From Prochlorococcus sp. AG-424-P18 (GTDB lineage Bacteria > Cyanobacteriota > Cyanobacteriia > PCC-6307 > Cyanobiaceae), in assembly GCA_003213235.1 (NCBI GenBank), contig QCNJ01000001.1, positions 156,638 to 220,637 of the forward strand: a DNA stretch of 64,000 nt. The letters run 5' to 3'. Positions 15,145 to 25,026 of the stretch are shown in pieces. The notes beneath the pieces were generated by a model, which was not told the origin of the DNA, searched no databases, and saw only the letters and a list, made by a program, of their open reading frames with translations. Each line of letters begins with the position of its first letter. The first letter of the stretch is position 1. The position numbers and the translations under genes are program-made.

Positions 15145-16475
15145 TTTAATGAAAATACTTTATCTTCCTTATTAATTTTTAGGAATGCATTAAGGTTTGT
15201 GGTGTCGGGCTTAAATTCGCTTATCTGATTCTTTCTATTAATTATATTTATTAGCTCTTTTTCACCAGCTCTATATTGTTTATCTTTTCTAGTTCCTATC
15301 TCTCTTTGAAGTATAGGGTTTATATTCATTCCTACTTCTATGTCTGGAATAATTCCAGATTTGTTTATGTCAGTGCCGTTCGGAGTTAAATACTTAGCGA
15401 CTGTAACAGTTAGACCTGAACCATCAACTAATGTTCTCATAGATTGAACTAGACCTTTACCAAAAGTTTTCTTCCCAACTAATTTTCCTCTTTTATTATC
15501 TTTTATTGCACCAGAAACTATTTCACTAGCACTAGCAGAACCCTCATTAACTAAGACAACTAAGGGCTTTTTTGTTAGAGCTTGACCGTTTCCTTTTTTT
15601 GTTTCTTTTAAACCATCTTTACTTACTGTACTTACTATTACTCCTTTGTTAATGAAGTGCCTTGAGATATCAATGCTTGATTCTAATAAACCTCCAGGAT
15701 TACTTCTCAAGTCAAGAACATATCCTGCGACTTTTTTTGTTTCTAAATCATTAATAGCATCTCTAGTTTCTTTGGATGCATTTGCATTAAATTGTTTAAT
15801 TCTTACATAGCCAATTGATAAGCCATTTTTGGTTTGATTGACTTTACTTGATACAGATTTTATTTCAATTTTTTCTCTTGATAAAGTCTTAAAAAAGGAT
15901 TGAGAACCTCTAAGAATTTCAAGCTTTACTTTAGTACCTCTTTGTCCTCTTATTAATTTCACGGCATCCTCAATATTCATACCTTCAGTAGAAATATCAT
16001 CTATGGATAATATTTTATCTCTAGCTTTAATTCCAGCATCAAATGCAGGGGTGCCCTCTATGGGAGAAATAATTATTAAATCATCAGATTCTTTATCTTT
16101 AACTATTTGGATACCAACTCCAGTTAATTCTCCAGAGGTATCAATTCTCATTTGATTAAATTCCTTAGGTTCTAAAAATCTTGTATAAGAATCATCTAAA
16201 CTAGAAAGCATATCTCTAATCGCATCATATGCTTCATTGCTGTCCGAATATGTTTTTGATAAAACTTCTTTTCTTAGATTAATCCAATTGGACTTTTGAA
16301 ATTTGCCGTTTGAATCAAGAAAATCTCTATATACAATTTGCCAAACATGATCAATTACTTCTTTATAACTATTATTTAAAACTGTTGCCTCTGCAAAATT
16401 ATTTAAAAACAACCCAGAAAAGGATGTCGCAAACAGAAATATATATTTTTTTTTAAGCAATTTTCTTATCTTCAA
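15141..16475 (-). CDS. ctpA: Carboxyl-terminal processing protease (S41 family)
   Basis: A 444-residue secreted protease. It has a signal peptide (residues 1-30, FAEA), a helical N-terminal cap, a PDZ domain (about 112-195, with GELTGVGIQI), and an S41 core with catalytic Ser315 in EGSASASE and Lys340 in KKTFGKG. Family members in cyanobacteria remove the C-terminal extension of the D1 protein in the thylakoid lumen; which paralog this is cannot be told, so the ctpA symbol is tentative. It is convergent with nadA (4-base overlap). Confidence 0.85.
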   Translation of the reverse strand: MKIRKLLKKKYIFLFATSFSGLFLNNFAEATVLNNSYKEVIDHVWQIVYRDFLDSNGKFQKSNWINLRKEVLSKTYSDSNEAYDAIRDMLSSLDDSYTRFLEPKEFNQMRIDTSGELTGVGIQIVKDKESDDLIIISPIEGTPAFDAGIKARDKILSIDDISTEGMNIEDAVKLIRGQRGTKVKLEILRGSQSFFKTLSREKIEIKSVSSKVNQTKNGLSIGYVRIKQFNANASKETRDAINDLETKKVAGYVLDLRSNPGGLLESSIDISRHFINKGVIVSTVSKDGLKETKKGNGQALTKKPLVVLVNEGSASASEIVSGAIKDNKRGKLVGKKTFGKGLVQSMRTLVDGSGLTVTVAKYLTPNGTDINKSGIIPDIEVGMNINPILQREIGTRKDKQYRAGEKELINIINRKNQISEFKPDTTNLNAFLKINKEDKVFSLN

Positions 16476-16536
16476 ATAATTCGATATTTTTTATTATAAA
16501 AAGAATTTATTTATAATTCAAAAATTTGACAAATCC

Positions 16537-17754
16537 TTAAGGATCAATCCACTTCCCATCATCCTTAATAAGTTGGATTAAAGCATTAACACCCTCATCT
16601 TCAGGTACTCTTTTTATCTCTTCTTTTCTTCTATATAAGGCAATAGTTCCTTTACCTTTTCCAACATAACCATAATCAGCATCTGCCATTTCTCCTGGCC
16701 CATTAACAATACATCCCATTATTGCTATATCTAGACCCGTCAAATGTGAGGTAGCGTTCCTAACTTTATCTACAACTTCTTCTAGATTGAAAAGTGTTCT
16801 ACCACAACTGGGGCAACTGATGTATTCAACCATTGTTTTTCTTAATCCTAAAGATTGCAAAATTGAATAGCACACTGGTATTTCCTTTTCTGGAGCTTCT
16901 GTTAAGGAAACCCTGATGGTGTCTCCTAATCCCTCTGCTAAAAGTGTTCCAATTCCAGCAGTACTTTTAATCCTTCCATAATCACCATCACCAGCTTCGG
17001 TAACTCCTAAATGTAAGGGATAGTTATATCCTTCTGAGTCAAGCCTATCTGCAATCATTCTGTAAGCTGCCATCATGACAGGAGCCCTAGAAGCTTTCAT
17101 AGAAATAATTATGTTATGAAAATCAAGCTCATCACAAATTTTGACAAACTCCATCGCAGATTCTGTCATTCCTAATGGCGTATCTCCATAAGTAAAAAGC
17201 ATCCTCTCAGATAGAGACCCATGATTAACTCCAATCCTTAGAGCTTTGTTTTCAGCCTTTAAAACTTCAACTAAAGGGGTAAATCTTTTAAGTATTGTTT
17301 GCTTAATAGTTTCAAATTCCTCATCTGTATATTCAGTTCTTGTAGGGTCTGATTTTTCAAAAACAAACAATCCAGGATTAATTCTTACTTTATCAACATG
17401 TTTTGCAACTTCCATTGCAATTTTCATACCATTATGGTGAACATCAGCCACCAAGGGGGTATTGATATTATTTACTAGTAATTTTGCCTTTATATCTCCT
17501 ACTGCTTTGGCATGTGCTAAGGAAGGGACAGTTAACCTTACTATTTCACAACCCACATCATGAAGTCTTTTGATAGCTAAGAAAGCATTTTCGACATCCA
17601 TAGTATCTTCATTTATCATCGATTGAACTCTTACTGGATAATCACTTCCAATAGCTATATCACCAACCATTACTGTTCTAGTTTTCCTTCTCTCAATATG
17701 AGTTGAATATCTTTTGGAGAGACTATTAACCTCTTTAGATTGAGTTAATGACAT
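16537..17754 (-). CDS. ispG: 4-hydroxy-3-methylbut-2-en-1-yl diphosphate synthase
   Basis: A 405-residue GcpE/IspG of the two-domain bacterial type: a TIM barrel (residues about 20-290) and a C-terminal iron-sulfur domain with CPSCGRT and [19 protein letters not shown]. It makes HMBPP in the MEP isoprenoid pathway and probably uses ferredoxin in cyanobacteria. ATG start; the gene is on the same strand as the protease and the uracil-DNA glycosylase, with small gaps. Confidence 0.95.
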   Translation of the reverse strand: MSLTQSKEVNSLSKRYSTHIERRKTRTVMVGDIAIGSDYPVRVQSMINEDTMDVENAFLAIKRLHDVGCEIVRLTVPSLAHAKAVGDIKAKLLVNNINTPLVADVHHNGMKIAMEVAKHVDKVRINPGLFVFEKSDPTRTEYTDEEFETIKQTILKRFTPLVEVLKAENKALRIGVNHGSLSERMLFTYGDTPLGMTESAMEFVKICDELDFHNIIISMKASRAPVMMAAYRMIADRLDSEGYNYPLHLGVTEAGDGDYGRIKSTAGIGTLLAEGLGDTIRVSLTEAPEKEIPVCYSILQSLGLRKTMVEYISCPSCGRTLFNLEEVVDKVRNATSHLTGLDIAIMGCIVNGPGEMADADYGYVGKGKGTIALYRRKEEIKRVPEDEGVNALIQLIKDDGKWIDP

Positions 17755-17789
17755 TAAAATTCTTGATATTCAAAAAGGATTTCACTAAA

Positions 17790-18293
17790 TTATACGGCAT
17801 ATAGTTTACCACTTACATTCTCTAGGTCTTTCAAAGTTAGATGGTAAGGTTTATTGATTTCTTTTGAAGGAAATCTCAATAAATAAGATGGATGAAAAAT
17901 TACCATAATTTCTCTCCCATCTTTTTTAATCCATTGACCTCTTAAATTACTTATAGGATCTTTAACTTCTAAAATAGCTCTCATAGCAGTAGAACCAGTA
18001 AGTAATATAAATTTTGGATCGACTAACTTTATTTGCTGTAATAACCAAGGTTTATGAATATTAATTTCTCCAGCAGTGGGTTTTCTATTATTTGGTGGAC
18101 GACATTTAATTACATTACAAAAATAAACATCCTTTTTATAATCAATTCCAGCTTGTATTAATAATTCGTTTAATAACTTACCAGATTTACCTACATAAGG
18201 TTTTCCTTCTAAATCTTCCTGGGCTCCAGGTGCCTCACCAATTACTAACAAATCCGCAAATACACTTCCTCTCCCAATTACTAACCTTTTCAC
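17790..18293 (-). CDS. Family 4-type uracil-DNA glycosylase lacking Fe-S cysteines
   Basis: A 167-residue UDG-superfamily protein with motif 1 GEAPGAQEDLEGKPYVGKSG (residues 19-38), VIKCRPPNNRKP (61-72) and motif 2 HPSYLLR. Family 4 enzymes hold a 4Fe-4S cluster with an N-terminal CxxC and two later cysteines 16 residues apart. Here the N-terminus starts just before motif 1, so no CxxC exists, and the fourth ligand is His80 (16 after Cys64). It should remove uracil from DNA but probably without the cluster. GTG start; an upstream extension with standard start was not seen. Confidence 0.8.
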   Translation of the reverse strand: MKRLVIGRGSVFADLLVIGEAPGAQEDLEGKPYVGKSGKLLNELLIQAGIDYKKDVYFCNVIKCRPPNNRKPTAGEINIHKPWLLQQIKLVDPKFILLTGSTAMRAILEVKDPISNLRGQWIKKDGREIMVIFHPSYLLRFPSKEINKPYHLTLKDLENVSGKLYAV

Positions 18294-18454
18294 CGAAAAT
18301 AAAACTTTAAATATTTTTATCTTAAGAACTCAAAACATGAAAATAAAATAGATTAAGAAAATGAACTAAATTAAACCATAGTGTGATAGTTTTATTTATT
18401 CTTAATTTATGCATTTGTCATTATTAAAAGTCATATTTGAAAAGTCATAAGTCA

Positions 18455-19633
18455 ATGAGTGAAGTTAATTTATCTGATCGGGCACTTTCAATTGAGCCTT
18501 CTCTTACATTGCAGATAAGTGCTAAAGCAAATCAATTATCTGCAGAAGGAGTAGATATTTGCAATTTAAGTGCAGGTGAACCTGATTTTAATGCCCCAAA
18601 AGAAGTTATAGAGGCTACAAGTAAAGCTATATTTGATGGATTTACAAAGTACGGGCCCGCAGCGGGGAATTTAGATCTCCGAAAAGCAATTGCAAATAAA
18701 CTTCAAATTCAAAACAATTTAAATTATGAATTTGAAAATGTAATGGTCACAAATGGTGCTAAGCAAGCAATATATAATCTTTTCCAAGTATTGTTAAATA
18801 CTGGAGACGAAGTTATTATTCCTTCTCCATATTGGTTAAGTTATCCCCAGATGGTTAGATTGGCGGGTGGGAAGCCAATTTTTACAAATTCTTCTGCAGA
18901 AGATGGATTCAAAATAAATATAGAAGATTTGAAGTCTAAAATCTCTTCAAAAACTAAATTTATAATTATCAATTCTCCTAATAACCCTACTGGAAGAGTT
19001 ATGTCAAAGGAAGAATTATTACAAATTGCCGATTTAGCTAGAGAAAATCCAAATATCAATATTCTTTCTGATGAGATTTACGAACTAATCCTTAAAAAAG
19101 AATTTAAACACTACAGTTTATCTTCATTAGCAAATGACTTAAAAAATAGAATTTTTATAGTAAATGGGTTTGCGAAAGGATGGGCTATGACTGGCTGGAG
19201 GATAGGTTATTTAGTAGGTCCAAAAGATATAATCAAAGCATCCTCAGCATTACAAAGTCAAAGTACAAGTAATGTTTGCTCTTTTGTTCAAAAAGGTGCT
19301 TTAGAGGCTTTAAAAATTAATAATGATTTTTTCTCAATGATAAATAGCCATTATGATCAAAGAAGAAGACTTCTCTATGAGGGCCTTAATAATATAAATG
19401 GGATTTATATTGAAGAACCTAACGGAGCATTTTACGCATTTCCAAAATTACCCAACTCCTCAATTACTTCTGTTGATTTCTGCAATAAAGCTCTTCAAGA
19501 TTACGGATTAGTTGTTGTACCTGGAAAAGCTTTTGGAGCTGATCAATGTATAAGAATATCTTGTGCAGCTTCAGAAATTAAAATAAAAGATGGAATTCAG
19601 AGGCTTGTAAAAGCAATCTCTGAATACTATTAA
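18455..19633 (+). CDS. aspC: Aspartate aminotransferase (class I)
   Basis: A protein of about 392 residues with the fold-type I PLP motifs: AGEPDF near the N-terminus, TNGAKQAIYNL, NSPNNPTGRVM, SDEIYE and the Schiff-base lysine in NGFAKGWAMTGWRIGY, then RISCA binding the alpha-carboxylate. This Ib-subgroup pattern matches cyanobacterial/plant prokaryotic-type aspartate aminotransferases, some of which also use prephenate. ATG at 18455 (MSEVNLSDRA) is preferred to the TTG at 18437. Upstream, a 140-base gap separates it from the divergent UDG gene. Confidence 0.88.
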   Translation: MSEVNLSDRALSIEPSLTLQISAKANQLSAEGVDICNLSAGEPDFNAPKEVIEATSKAIFDGFTKYGPAAGNLDLRKAIANKLQIQNNLNYEFENVMVTNGAKQAIYNLFQVLLNTGDEVIIPSPYWLSYPQMVRLAGGKPIFTNSSAEDGFKINIEDLKSKISSKTKFIIINSPNNPTGRVMSKEELLQIADLARENPNINILSDEIYELILKKEFKHYSLSSLANDLKNRIFIVNGFAKGWAMTGWRIGYLVGPKDIIKASSALQSQSTSNVCSFVQKGALEALKINNDFFSMINSHYDQRRRLLYEGLNNINGIYIEEPNGAFYAFPKLPNSSITSVDFCNKALQDYGLVVVPGKAFGADQCIRISCAASEIKIKDGIQRLVKAISEYY

Positions 19634-19645
19634 CTTAACTAAGTT

Positions 19646-20539
19646 ATGTTTAATTTAAAGAATTTTATAGTAAGTTCATATCTATTATTATCTGTTTTTT
19701 CATCACCTGTATTTTCAAATCCCAAAGTTTTAAAAGTTGGAGCAATACCTGATCAAAACCAAGATGTTTTGGACAAAAGATTTAATTTATTTTCAAAAGA
19801 ATTATCCAAACAACTTGATGTAGAAGTTAAATACATTCCTGTTATTAATTATGTTGCAGCAGTAACTGGATTTAGAACTAAAGATTTAGATTTAGTTTGG
19901 TTTGGAGGTTTATCAGGAGTTCAAGCAAGATTACAAACACCTAATTCAATTGTCATAGCTCAAAGAGATATCGATAAGGAATTTAAAAGTGTTTTTATAG
20001 TAAACAAAAATTTAGAACTTAACTCAATTTCAAACATTAAAGGACTTAAAAAACTAAAGAATTTAAGATTTACTTTTGGCTCTGAAAACTCAACTTCTGG
20101 AAGATTAATGCCAGAATATTTTTTAAATCAAGCAGGGGTAGAAATTAAACATTTTAAAGGGAAAAAAGCAGGTTTTAGTGGGAGTCATGATGCCACTATA
20201 GCTTTAGTTAATAGTGGGGCATTTGATGCTGGAGCTTTAAATAAACAGGTTTGGGAAAACAATCTTAAAAATAATCCCAAAAGAACAAGTAATTTAGAAT
20301 TATTCTGGATCACACCAGAATATGTTGACTATCATTGGGTAGCTCAAGGTGATCTTGAAAATAGATTTGGGGAAGGGTTTACAAAAGAACTTAAATCAGT
20401 AATTCTAAATTTAGATATAAAGCAAAAATCACATAAACAGATATTAGATATGTTCAATGCAAAAAGATTTATAAAGGCAGAATCAAAACAATATAAAAAT
20501 ATAGAGGAAATCGGGAGGAAATTAAATAAAATTAGATGA
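19646..20539 (+). CDS. phnD: Phosphonate/phosphite ABC transporter substrate-binding protein
   Basis: A 297-residue periplasmic protein with signal peptide (residues 1-24, VFS-NP). PhnD-family features are VGAIPDQN, DLVWFGGLSGVQARLQTP and the anion-binding FTFGSENSTSGRLMPEYFL (about 143-161), whose Ser/Thr residues coordinate the phosphonate or phosphite. In Prochlorococcus, PhnD1-type proteins are reported to prefer phosphite; which ligand applies cannot be read here. First gene of phnD-phnC-phnE, 4-base overlap with phnC. Confidence 0.85.
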   Translation: MFNLKNFIVSSYLLLSVFSSPVFSNPKVLKVGAIPDQNQDVLDKRFNLFSKELSKQLDVEVKYIPVINYVAAVTGFRTKDLDLVWFGGLSGVQARLQTPNSIVIAQRDIDKEFKSVFIVNKNLELNSISNIKGLKKLKNLRFTFGSENSTSGRLMPEYFLNQAGVEIKHFKGKKAGFSGSHDATIALVNSGAFDAGALNKQVWENNLKNNPKRTSNLELFWITPEYVDYHWVAQGDLENRFGEGFTKELKSVILNLDIKQKSHKQILDMFNAKRFIKAESKQYKNIEEIGRKLNKIR

Positions 20540-21276
20540 ATAATACTGTCTTAGAATTAGAAAATATATCTTATAAATACAAAGATGATCTGATCCTAAA
20601 TAAAATAAATTTAAAAATAAATTCTGGTGAAAAAATTGCACTTTTAGGTAAAAGCGGTTCAGGAAAAACTACACTTATATCAGTAATTAATGGCACTATA
20701 AAGCCAACTCAAGGTGAGGTTAAATTATTCAATGAAAGTTTCGAGGAATTAGATAGAAAGCAGAAAAGTAAAATAACAACTATATGGCAAGATTTAAGAT
20801 TAATAGAAGATCTCTCTGCAGAACAAAATGTAAATTGTGGACTACTAGCAGAAAACAATTTTTATTTCGCTTTTAAAAATTTACTAAATATAAGTTCTTT
20901 TAAGAAAGCGCATAAATATATGAAATTATGTAGACTTCATAACTCTATTTACGACAAAAAAATCAGAAAACTATCTGGGGGGCAAAAACAAAGGGTGGCT
21001 ATAGCTAGATCATTAATTCAAGAATCAAATATATTACTTGCAGATGAGCCTTTTAATAATCTAGATCCCAAATTGATAACAACAATTAAAAACCTTCTGC
21101 TAGAAAATGCAGATAAAAATAAAACAAAAAAATCCCCAAAGACGGCATTAGTTGCATTACATAGATTAGATTTGCTGAACGATTTCGATAAAGTTATTGG
21201 AATAAGGGATGGTAAAATTTTTTTCAATATCAAAAGAAATAACTTAAAGAAGATTCATTTAGAGAAAATATATTAA
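20536..21276 (+). CDS. phnC: Phosphonate/phosphite ABC transporter ATPase
   Basis: A 246-residue ABC ATPase with Walker [10 protein letters not shown] (residues 38-46), Q-loop WQD (84-86), signature LSGGQKQR (146-153) and Walker B ILLADEP (166-172). It overlaps phnD by four bases (ATGA) and ends 4 bases before the permease gene, so the three form a single operon. It energises the import of phosphonate or phosphite. Confidence 0.88.
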   Translation: MNNTVLELENISYKYKDDLILNKINLKINSGEKIALLGKSGSGKTTLISVINGTIKPTQGEVKLFNESFEELDRKQKSKITTIWQDLRLIEDLSAEQNVNCGLLAENNFYFAFKNLLNISSFKKAHKYMKLCRLHNSIYDKKIRKLSGGQKQRVAIARSLIQESNILLADEPFNNLDPKLITTIKNLLLENADKNKTKKSPKTALVALHRLDLLNDFDKVIGIRDGKIFFNIKRNNLKKIHLEKIY

Positions 21277-21280
21277 TTAG

Positions 21281-22783
21281 TTGAACAAATTAAAATTAAA
21301 CTATACCTCATTATCTTTTATTCCAATTTTGGTATGCATACCTCTAGGGTATCAATTAATAAACAATATTAATTTTGGAGGATTTAAATTATTCCAAGAA
21401 TTCTTAATTTCTGCATTTAATCCCAAGATCGATAATGAAATTATTATTATCGTAATTAAGCGATTAAATGAAACTATTTCAATTGGTTTTTTTAGTTGGT
21501 TAGTAAGTATTATTTTTGGAGCAATTTTTGGAATAATTTCCTCAAATATTTTTTATAAAATCTTTAATATTCCAAATTTTTTCTACCACATAGTAAGGTT
21601 TTTTCTAACAATAATTAGATCTATACACGAAGTGGTTTGGGGGATACTACTAATGCAAATATATGGAATAAATTTTTCGATAGGAATAATAGCTATATGT
21701 ATACCTTATATTGCTGTAAATTCAAAAGTTTTTGCTGAACAATTAGAAACTATTGACTACAAAAGTTTTGAATCTATAAATCAAATAAATGCACCTAAAT
21801 TTTCTTCTTTACTAACTTTAATATGGAATCCAATAATCAATACATTTAAAAACTTTGGTTTATATCGATTAGAGTGTTCGATAAGAAGTACTGTGATTCT
21901 AGGACTTTTTGGGATTGGAGGAATAGGTACCAGTATTTTTTTATCTTTCCAAACTTTGAATTTTAGAGAGTTATGGACTTATTTATGGTCCTTAGCAATT
22001 TTGATAATTCTTTCTGGATTAATATTCAAAAAAATAAAATTTAACACTACAAATAAAATCCTATCTATTTTTTTTATTTCAGTTTTTTTCATAACAATTT
22101 TATTTTCTTTTTCATATTTTCTTTATTTTATTTTTAACACTAATTTTGAAAATTTTAATTCCGTTAGTTCTCTATTTAAATCAAGCTCAGATTTAGGATT
22201 ATTTGATTTCTTAAAACTTATATCAGAAACAATAATTTTGAGTCTTTTATCAACAGGAATCGCAATTAGTTTACCTCCATTAGTAATAGGAATTTTTAAC
22301 AACAATACTTCTAAAATTTTTATAAAAATTTTTGCATTTTTATTACGTTTAATACCTACCCCTGTAATACTTCTAACTCTATTAACTTTTAATAATCCTT
22401 CTGTATCTTTAGCAGCTTTAACATTAGGTCTTCACAACGCTGGTATTACTAGCAAATTACTTTTTACAAATCTAGATAGCCAAGACAAAAGAAATTATAT
22501 TGCAATGAAATCTCTAGGAATCTCAAAAAAGACTAGTTGGCTATTAGGTTTATTTTCTCAACAAGCAAAAAGTTATTTAGCATATTGCGCTTATAGATCT
22601 GACATTATTATTAGAGAAACTGCAATTGTTGGGGTTATTGGAAGTGTTGGTCTAGGTTGGCAATTGCAAGAATCACTAAGTTCCTTCGCATGGCAAGAAG
22701 TTACATTAGTTTTGATAGCTTATAGCTCCATCGCAATAGTTGGGGAATTAATAAATGGTAAGATCAAAAATAGTTTAACTTGA
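21281..22783 (+). CDS. phnE: Phosphonate/phosphite ABC permease, fused two-domain form
   Basis: A 500-residue membrane protein, twice the usual PhnE length. Two MetI/PhnE-like halves are visible: residues 60-255 with an EAA-type loop around LETIDYKSFESINQINAP, and residues 310-495 with LDSQDKRNYIAMKSLGISKKTSW. Each half has about six helices, so one chain probably replaces the usual homodimer. TTG start 4 bases after phnC. A hairpin terminator overlaps its stop codon. Confidence 0.85.
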   Translation: MNKLKLNYTSLSFIPILVCIPLGYQLINNINFGGFKLFQEFLISAFNPKIDNEIIIIVIKRLNETISIGFFSWLVSIIFGAIFGIISSNIFYKIFNIPNFFYHIVRFFLTIIRSIHEVVWGILLMQIYGINFSIGIIAICIPYIAVNSKVFAEQLETIDYKSFESINQINAPKFSSLLTLIWNPIINTFKNFGLYRLECSIRSTVILGLFGIGGIGTSIFLSFQTLNFRELWTYLWSLAILIILSGLIFKKIKFNTTNKILSIFFISVFFITILFSFSYFLYFIFNTNFENFNSVSSLFKSSSDLGLFDFLKLISETIILSLLSTGIAISLPPLVIGIFNNNTSKIFIKIFAFLLRLIPTPVILLTLLTFNNPSVSLAALTLGLHNAGITSKLLFTNLDSQDKRNYIAMKSLGISKKTSWLLGLFSQQAKSYLAYCAYRSDIIIRETAIVGVIGSVGLGWQLQESLSSFAWQEVTLVLIAYSSIAIVGELINGKIKNSLT

Positions 22784-22824
22784 TTTGTAAGAATAATTTG
22801 TTAAATCAAGTAATTATTTTTTTC
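22778..22824 (+). terminator. Terminator of the phn operon
   Basis: ACTTGATTT (22778-22786) pairs with AAATCAAGT (22803-22811), a 9-bp perfect stem, followed by AATTATTTTTTT. The stem includes the TGA stop of phnE. Confidence 0.65.
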
Positions 22825-22832
22825 CAGTTATA

Positions 22833-23477
22833 GTGATTAGTTTACCAAAACAGCTAGTTGTAATTGGAGATAGCTCAGTTTATGGATGGGGAGATAATGA
22901 AGGTGGTGGATGGTGTGAGAGGCTTAGAAAAGATTGGTGCAATAACCACAATGGGCCAGTTATTTATCAACTTGGCGTTAGGGGAGATGGGATAGAAAAA
23001 GTTTCATCTAGATGGGAAAAAGAATGGTCATCTAGAGGAGAAACGAGAAGAAACAAGCCTAAAGCAATACTGCTAAATGTTGGTCTTAATGACACTGCAG
23101 CAATAGGTCAAAGAAACGGAAGACATCAATTAGATATAGATGGATTTGAATATGGATTACAAAGACTAATTAAGGAAATGAACTCTCAAACAAATGTCTT
23201 TGTTATTGGTCTAACACCTGTTGACGAAAGTAAAATGCCGTTCGCAGGATGTTTATGGTACTCAAATGATTTTTGTAATTCTTATGAAAGGAGAATGGAG
23301 GAAGTATGCCTCAATCAGAACGTCCCATTTCTTCCTACTTTTAGAGAAATTTACTCAGATAAAAGGAGTAAAAATTGGATTACACATGATGGAATTCATC
23401 TAAATTCCGAAGGTCATTTCTGGCTTTTCCAAAGACTGAAGAGCTGGGAGATTTTAACAAAATGGAAGGAATCTTAG
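22833..23477 (+). CDS. SGNH/GDSL-type hydrolase
   Basis: A 214-residue esterase/lipase-like protein. Block I is VVIGDSSVYGWGD (nucleophile Ser in GDS, about residue 14), block III is LNVGLNDTA (Asn oxyanion) and block V is THDGIHLN (catalytic Asp and His). No signal peptide, so it should act in the cytoplasm on an unknown acyl ester. GTG start 9 bases after the phn terminator. Confidence 0.85.
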   Translation: MISLPKQLVVIGDSSVYGWGDNEGGGWCERLRKDWCNNHNGPVIYQLGVRGDGIEKVSSRWEKEWSSRGETRRNKPKAILLNVGLNDTAAIGQRNGRHQLDIDGFEYGLQRLIKEMNSQTNVFVIGLTPVDESKMPFAGCLWYSNDFCNSYERRMEEVCLNQNVPFLPTFREIYSDKRSKNWITHDGIHLNSEGHFWLFQRLKSWEILTKWKES

Positions 23478-23499
23478 GTCCCTCCAAATATTTTTAATT

Positions 23500-24237
23500 T
23501 TAAAAATATGAATATAAAATAAGAGCAAAGATAGCAAAAACAGAACCAATACTTGTCTGAATAGCATTTACCAATTCATTACTTAATTTATATTTATTTT
23601 GAAACTTAGCACCAATAATACTTTCAGAAAGTGTTGCCAAGAATCCAGAAACTACAACAACTATAAAATGATATTTTGTAGAAACAATTGATAGACGAAG
23701 CATTATGAAAGCCATGCATATTGATCCCAAAACACTAGCTAATGTTCCTTCTATACTTATTCCGCCTTCAGTTCCTCTCTTCACCTTTTTAAATGAAGTA
23801 ATTAAATATGTGTCTTTACCAAATCTTTTTCCAATTTCGCTGCCAAAAGTGTCCGCCAACTTTGCAGCAAAACTTGCAGCAAAACCTACTTTAAACATCA
23901 CTACATTAGCTGCGTTAAATTTGGTCATAATGGCAAAAAATAATCCTGTAGCTGCAGATCCCCATACATTCTCAGGACCTCTTCTCCCACCTCTTTTTTC
24001 AGCTATTCCTTGTTCTTTTTTAAATTTAAAACCTATTTTGGTAACGAGAGATCCAAATAATAAATAAATTACAACTGAGATCCATCCCTGCCAAGACAAA
24101 CATCCCCACAAAATTGTGCCTAAAATGCCTGCACTTACCCAACCACTTTTCGTCATCAAAGGAATCTTGCAAAATACATAAATCAAAATAAAATTTATGC
24201 AAAAACCTATAAAAAATTGATTTCTAATTAAATCCAT
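23500..24237 (-). CDS. DUF92/TIGR00297 membrane protein, probable phytyl-phosphate kinase
   Basis: A 245-residue protein with six or seven membrane helices. The conserved loops RGGRRGPENVWGSAATG (about residues 82-98), KLADTFGSEIGKRFGK (about 125-140) and RGTEGGISIEGT define DUF92. The plant homolog VTE6 phosphorylates phytyl monophosphate to the diphosphate for tocopherol and phylloquinone; the same role, recycling phytol from chlorophyll, is likely here. It ends near the convergent GDSL gene and starts 6 bases after rsmE. Confidence 0.8.
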   Translation of the reverse strand: MDLIRNQFFIGFCINFILIYVFCKIPLMTKSGWVSAGILGTILWGCLSWQGWISVVIYLLFGSLVTKIGFKFKKEQGIAEKRGGRRGPENVWGSAATGLFFAIMTKFNAANVVMFKVGFAASFAAKLADTFGSEIGKRFGKDTYLITSFKKVKRGTEGGISIEGTLASVLGSICMAFIMLRLSIVSTKYHFIVVVVSGFLATLSESIIGAKFQNKYKLSNELVNAIQTSIGSVFAIFALILYSYF

Positions 24238-24243
24238 ATTTAT

Positions 24244-25017
24244 CTATTTCCTTAATTTCAGATCAATTCTCCACTGATTTAGAATTGATGATGCGTTAAT
24301 ACTAGCTGTTGAAGTTCTTAAGATAGTGTCGGAAAGTTTAACAACGGTAATATTATTTTTATTAAAAAAATCAGTTTCTTTAAAGGACCAACCTCCTTCA
24401 GGGCCAATTACATTCCAAAAAATACCTCCTTTTTTATTGACAAATTCTTGTTGTTTTCTTAACCATTGATTTAAATCATATAATGTTTCTTCTCTAGTTA
24501 TAGAAATTGAAACTCTTTCTTGATTATCTCTACTTTTTAGCCATTCAATAATATCCATACCCTTTAAAATAGATGGTTTCCATAATCTTTCACTTTGCTC
24601 AACTGCTTCTTTGATAATTGAATTCCATCTCAAAAGTTTTCTAGAAAAATTTAAATTTTTGTTTACCTGTCTTTCTGAAAATAATGGCTGTATAAAATCA
24701 ATTCCTATTTCAGTACACATTTTTAAAATATCCTCAAAACCACTTTTTGGTATAACAACAGCTATGCCTAATAGGTAAATTTCTTGTTCTCGAAATAAGT
24801 AAGGTTTTTTTAATTGAATTATTTCTAAACAATCATTTTTAACTTTTGTAGCTTTCCATAATGAACCCTTTCCATTAGCTATAAATATTTCTTTACCATT
24901 TTTTATCCTCATTACTTTATTTATATAATGAGCCTCTTCTTTAGAAAGTTCTAAATTATTGTTCTTAATATTTTCAATTCTTTCATGAGAAATAATTAAT
25001 CTTGTTAAGTCTTCCAT
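24244..25017 (-). CDS. rsmE: 16S rRNA m3U1498 methyltransferase
   Basis: A 257-residue SPOUT methyltransferase. It has an N-terminal PUA-like domain (about residues 10-75, with HYINKVMRIKNGKEIFIANGKGSLW) and the knotted SAM site with IGPEGGWSFKETDFF (about 204-218) and LSDTILRTSTASI. It methylates U1498 of 16S rRNA. Length is normal. Probably co-transcribed with the DUF3531 gene upstream and DUF92 downstream. Confidence 0.9.
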   Translation of the reverse strand: MEDLTRLIISHERIENIKNNNLELSKEEAHYINKVMRIKNGKEIFIANGKGSLWKATKVKNDCLEIIQLKKPYLFREQEIYLLGIAVVIPKSGFEDILKMCTEIGIDFIQPLFSERQVNKNLNFSRKLLRWNSIIKEAVEQSERLWKPSILKGMDIIEWLKSRDNQERVSISITREETLYDLNQWLRKQQEFVNKKGGIFWNVIGPEGGWSFKETDFFNKNNITVVKLSDTILRTSTASINASSILNQWRIDLKLRK

Positions 25018-25026
25018 CTAAAACAC

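Noticed and set aside
23488..23509. AT-only hairpin ATATTTTTAATTTTAAAAATAT between convergent GDSL and DUF92 genes
   Set aside because: A GC-free stem of eight pairs is common by chance in such an AT-rich genome; weak terminator evidence.
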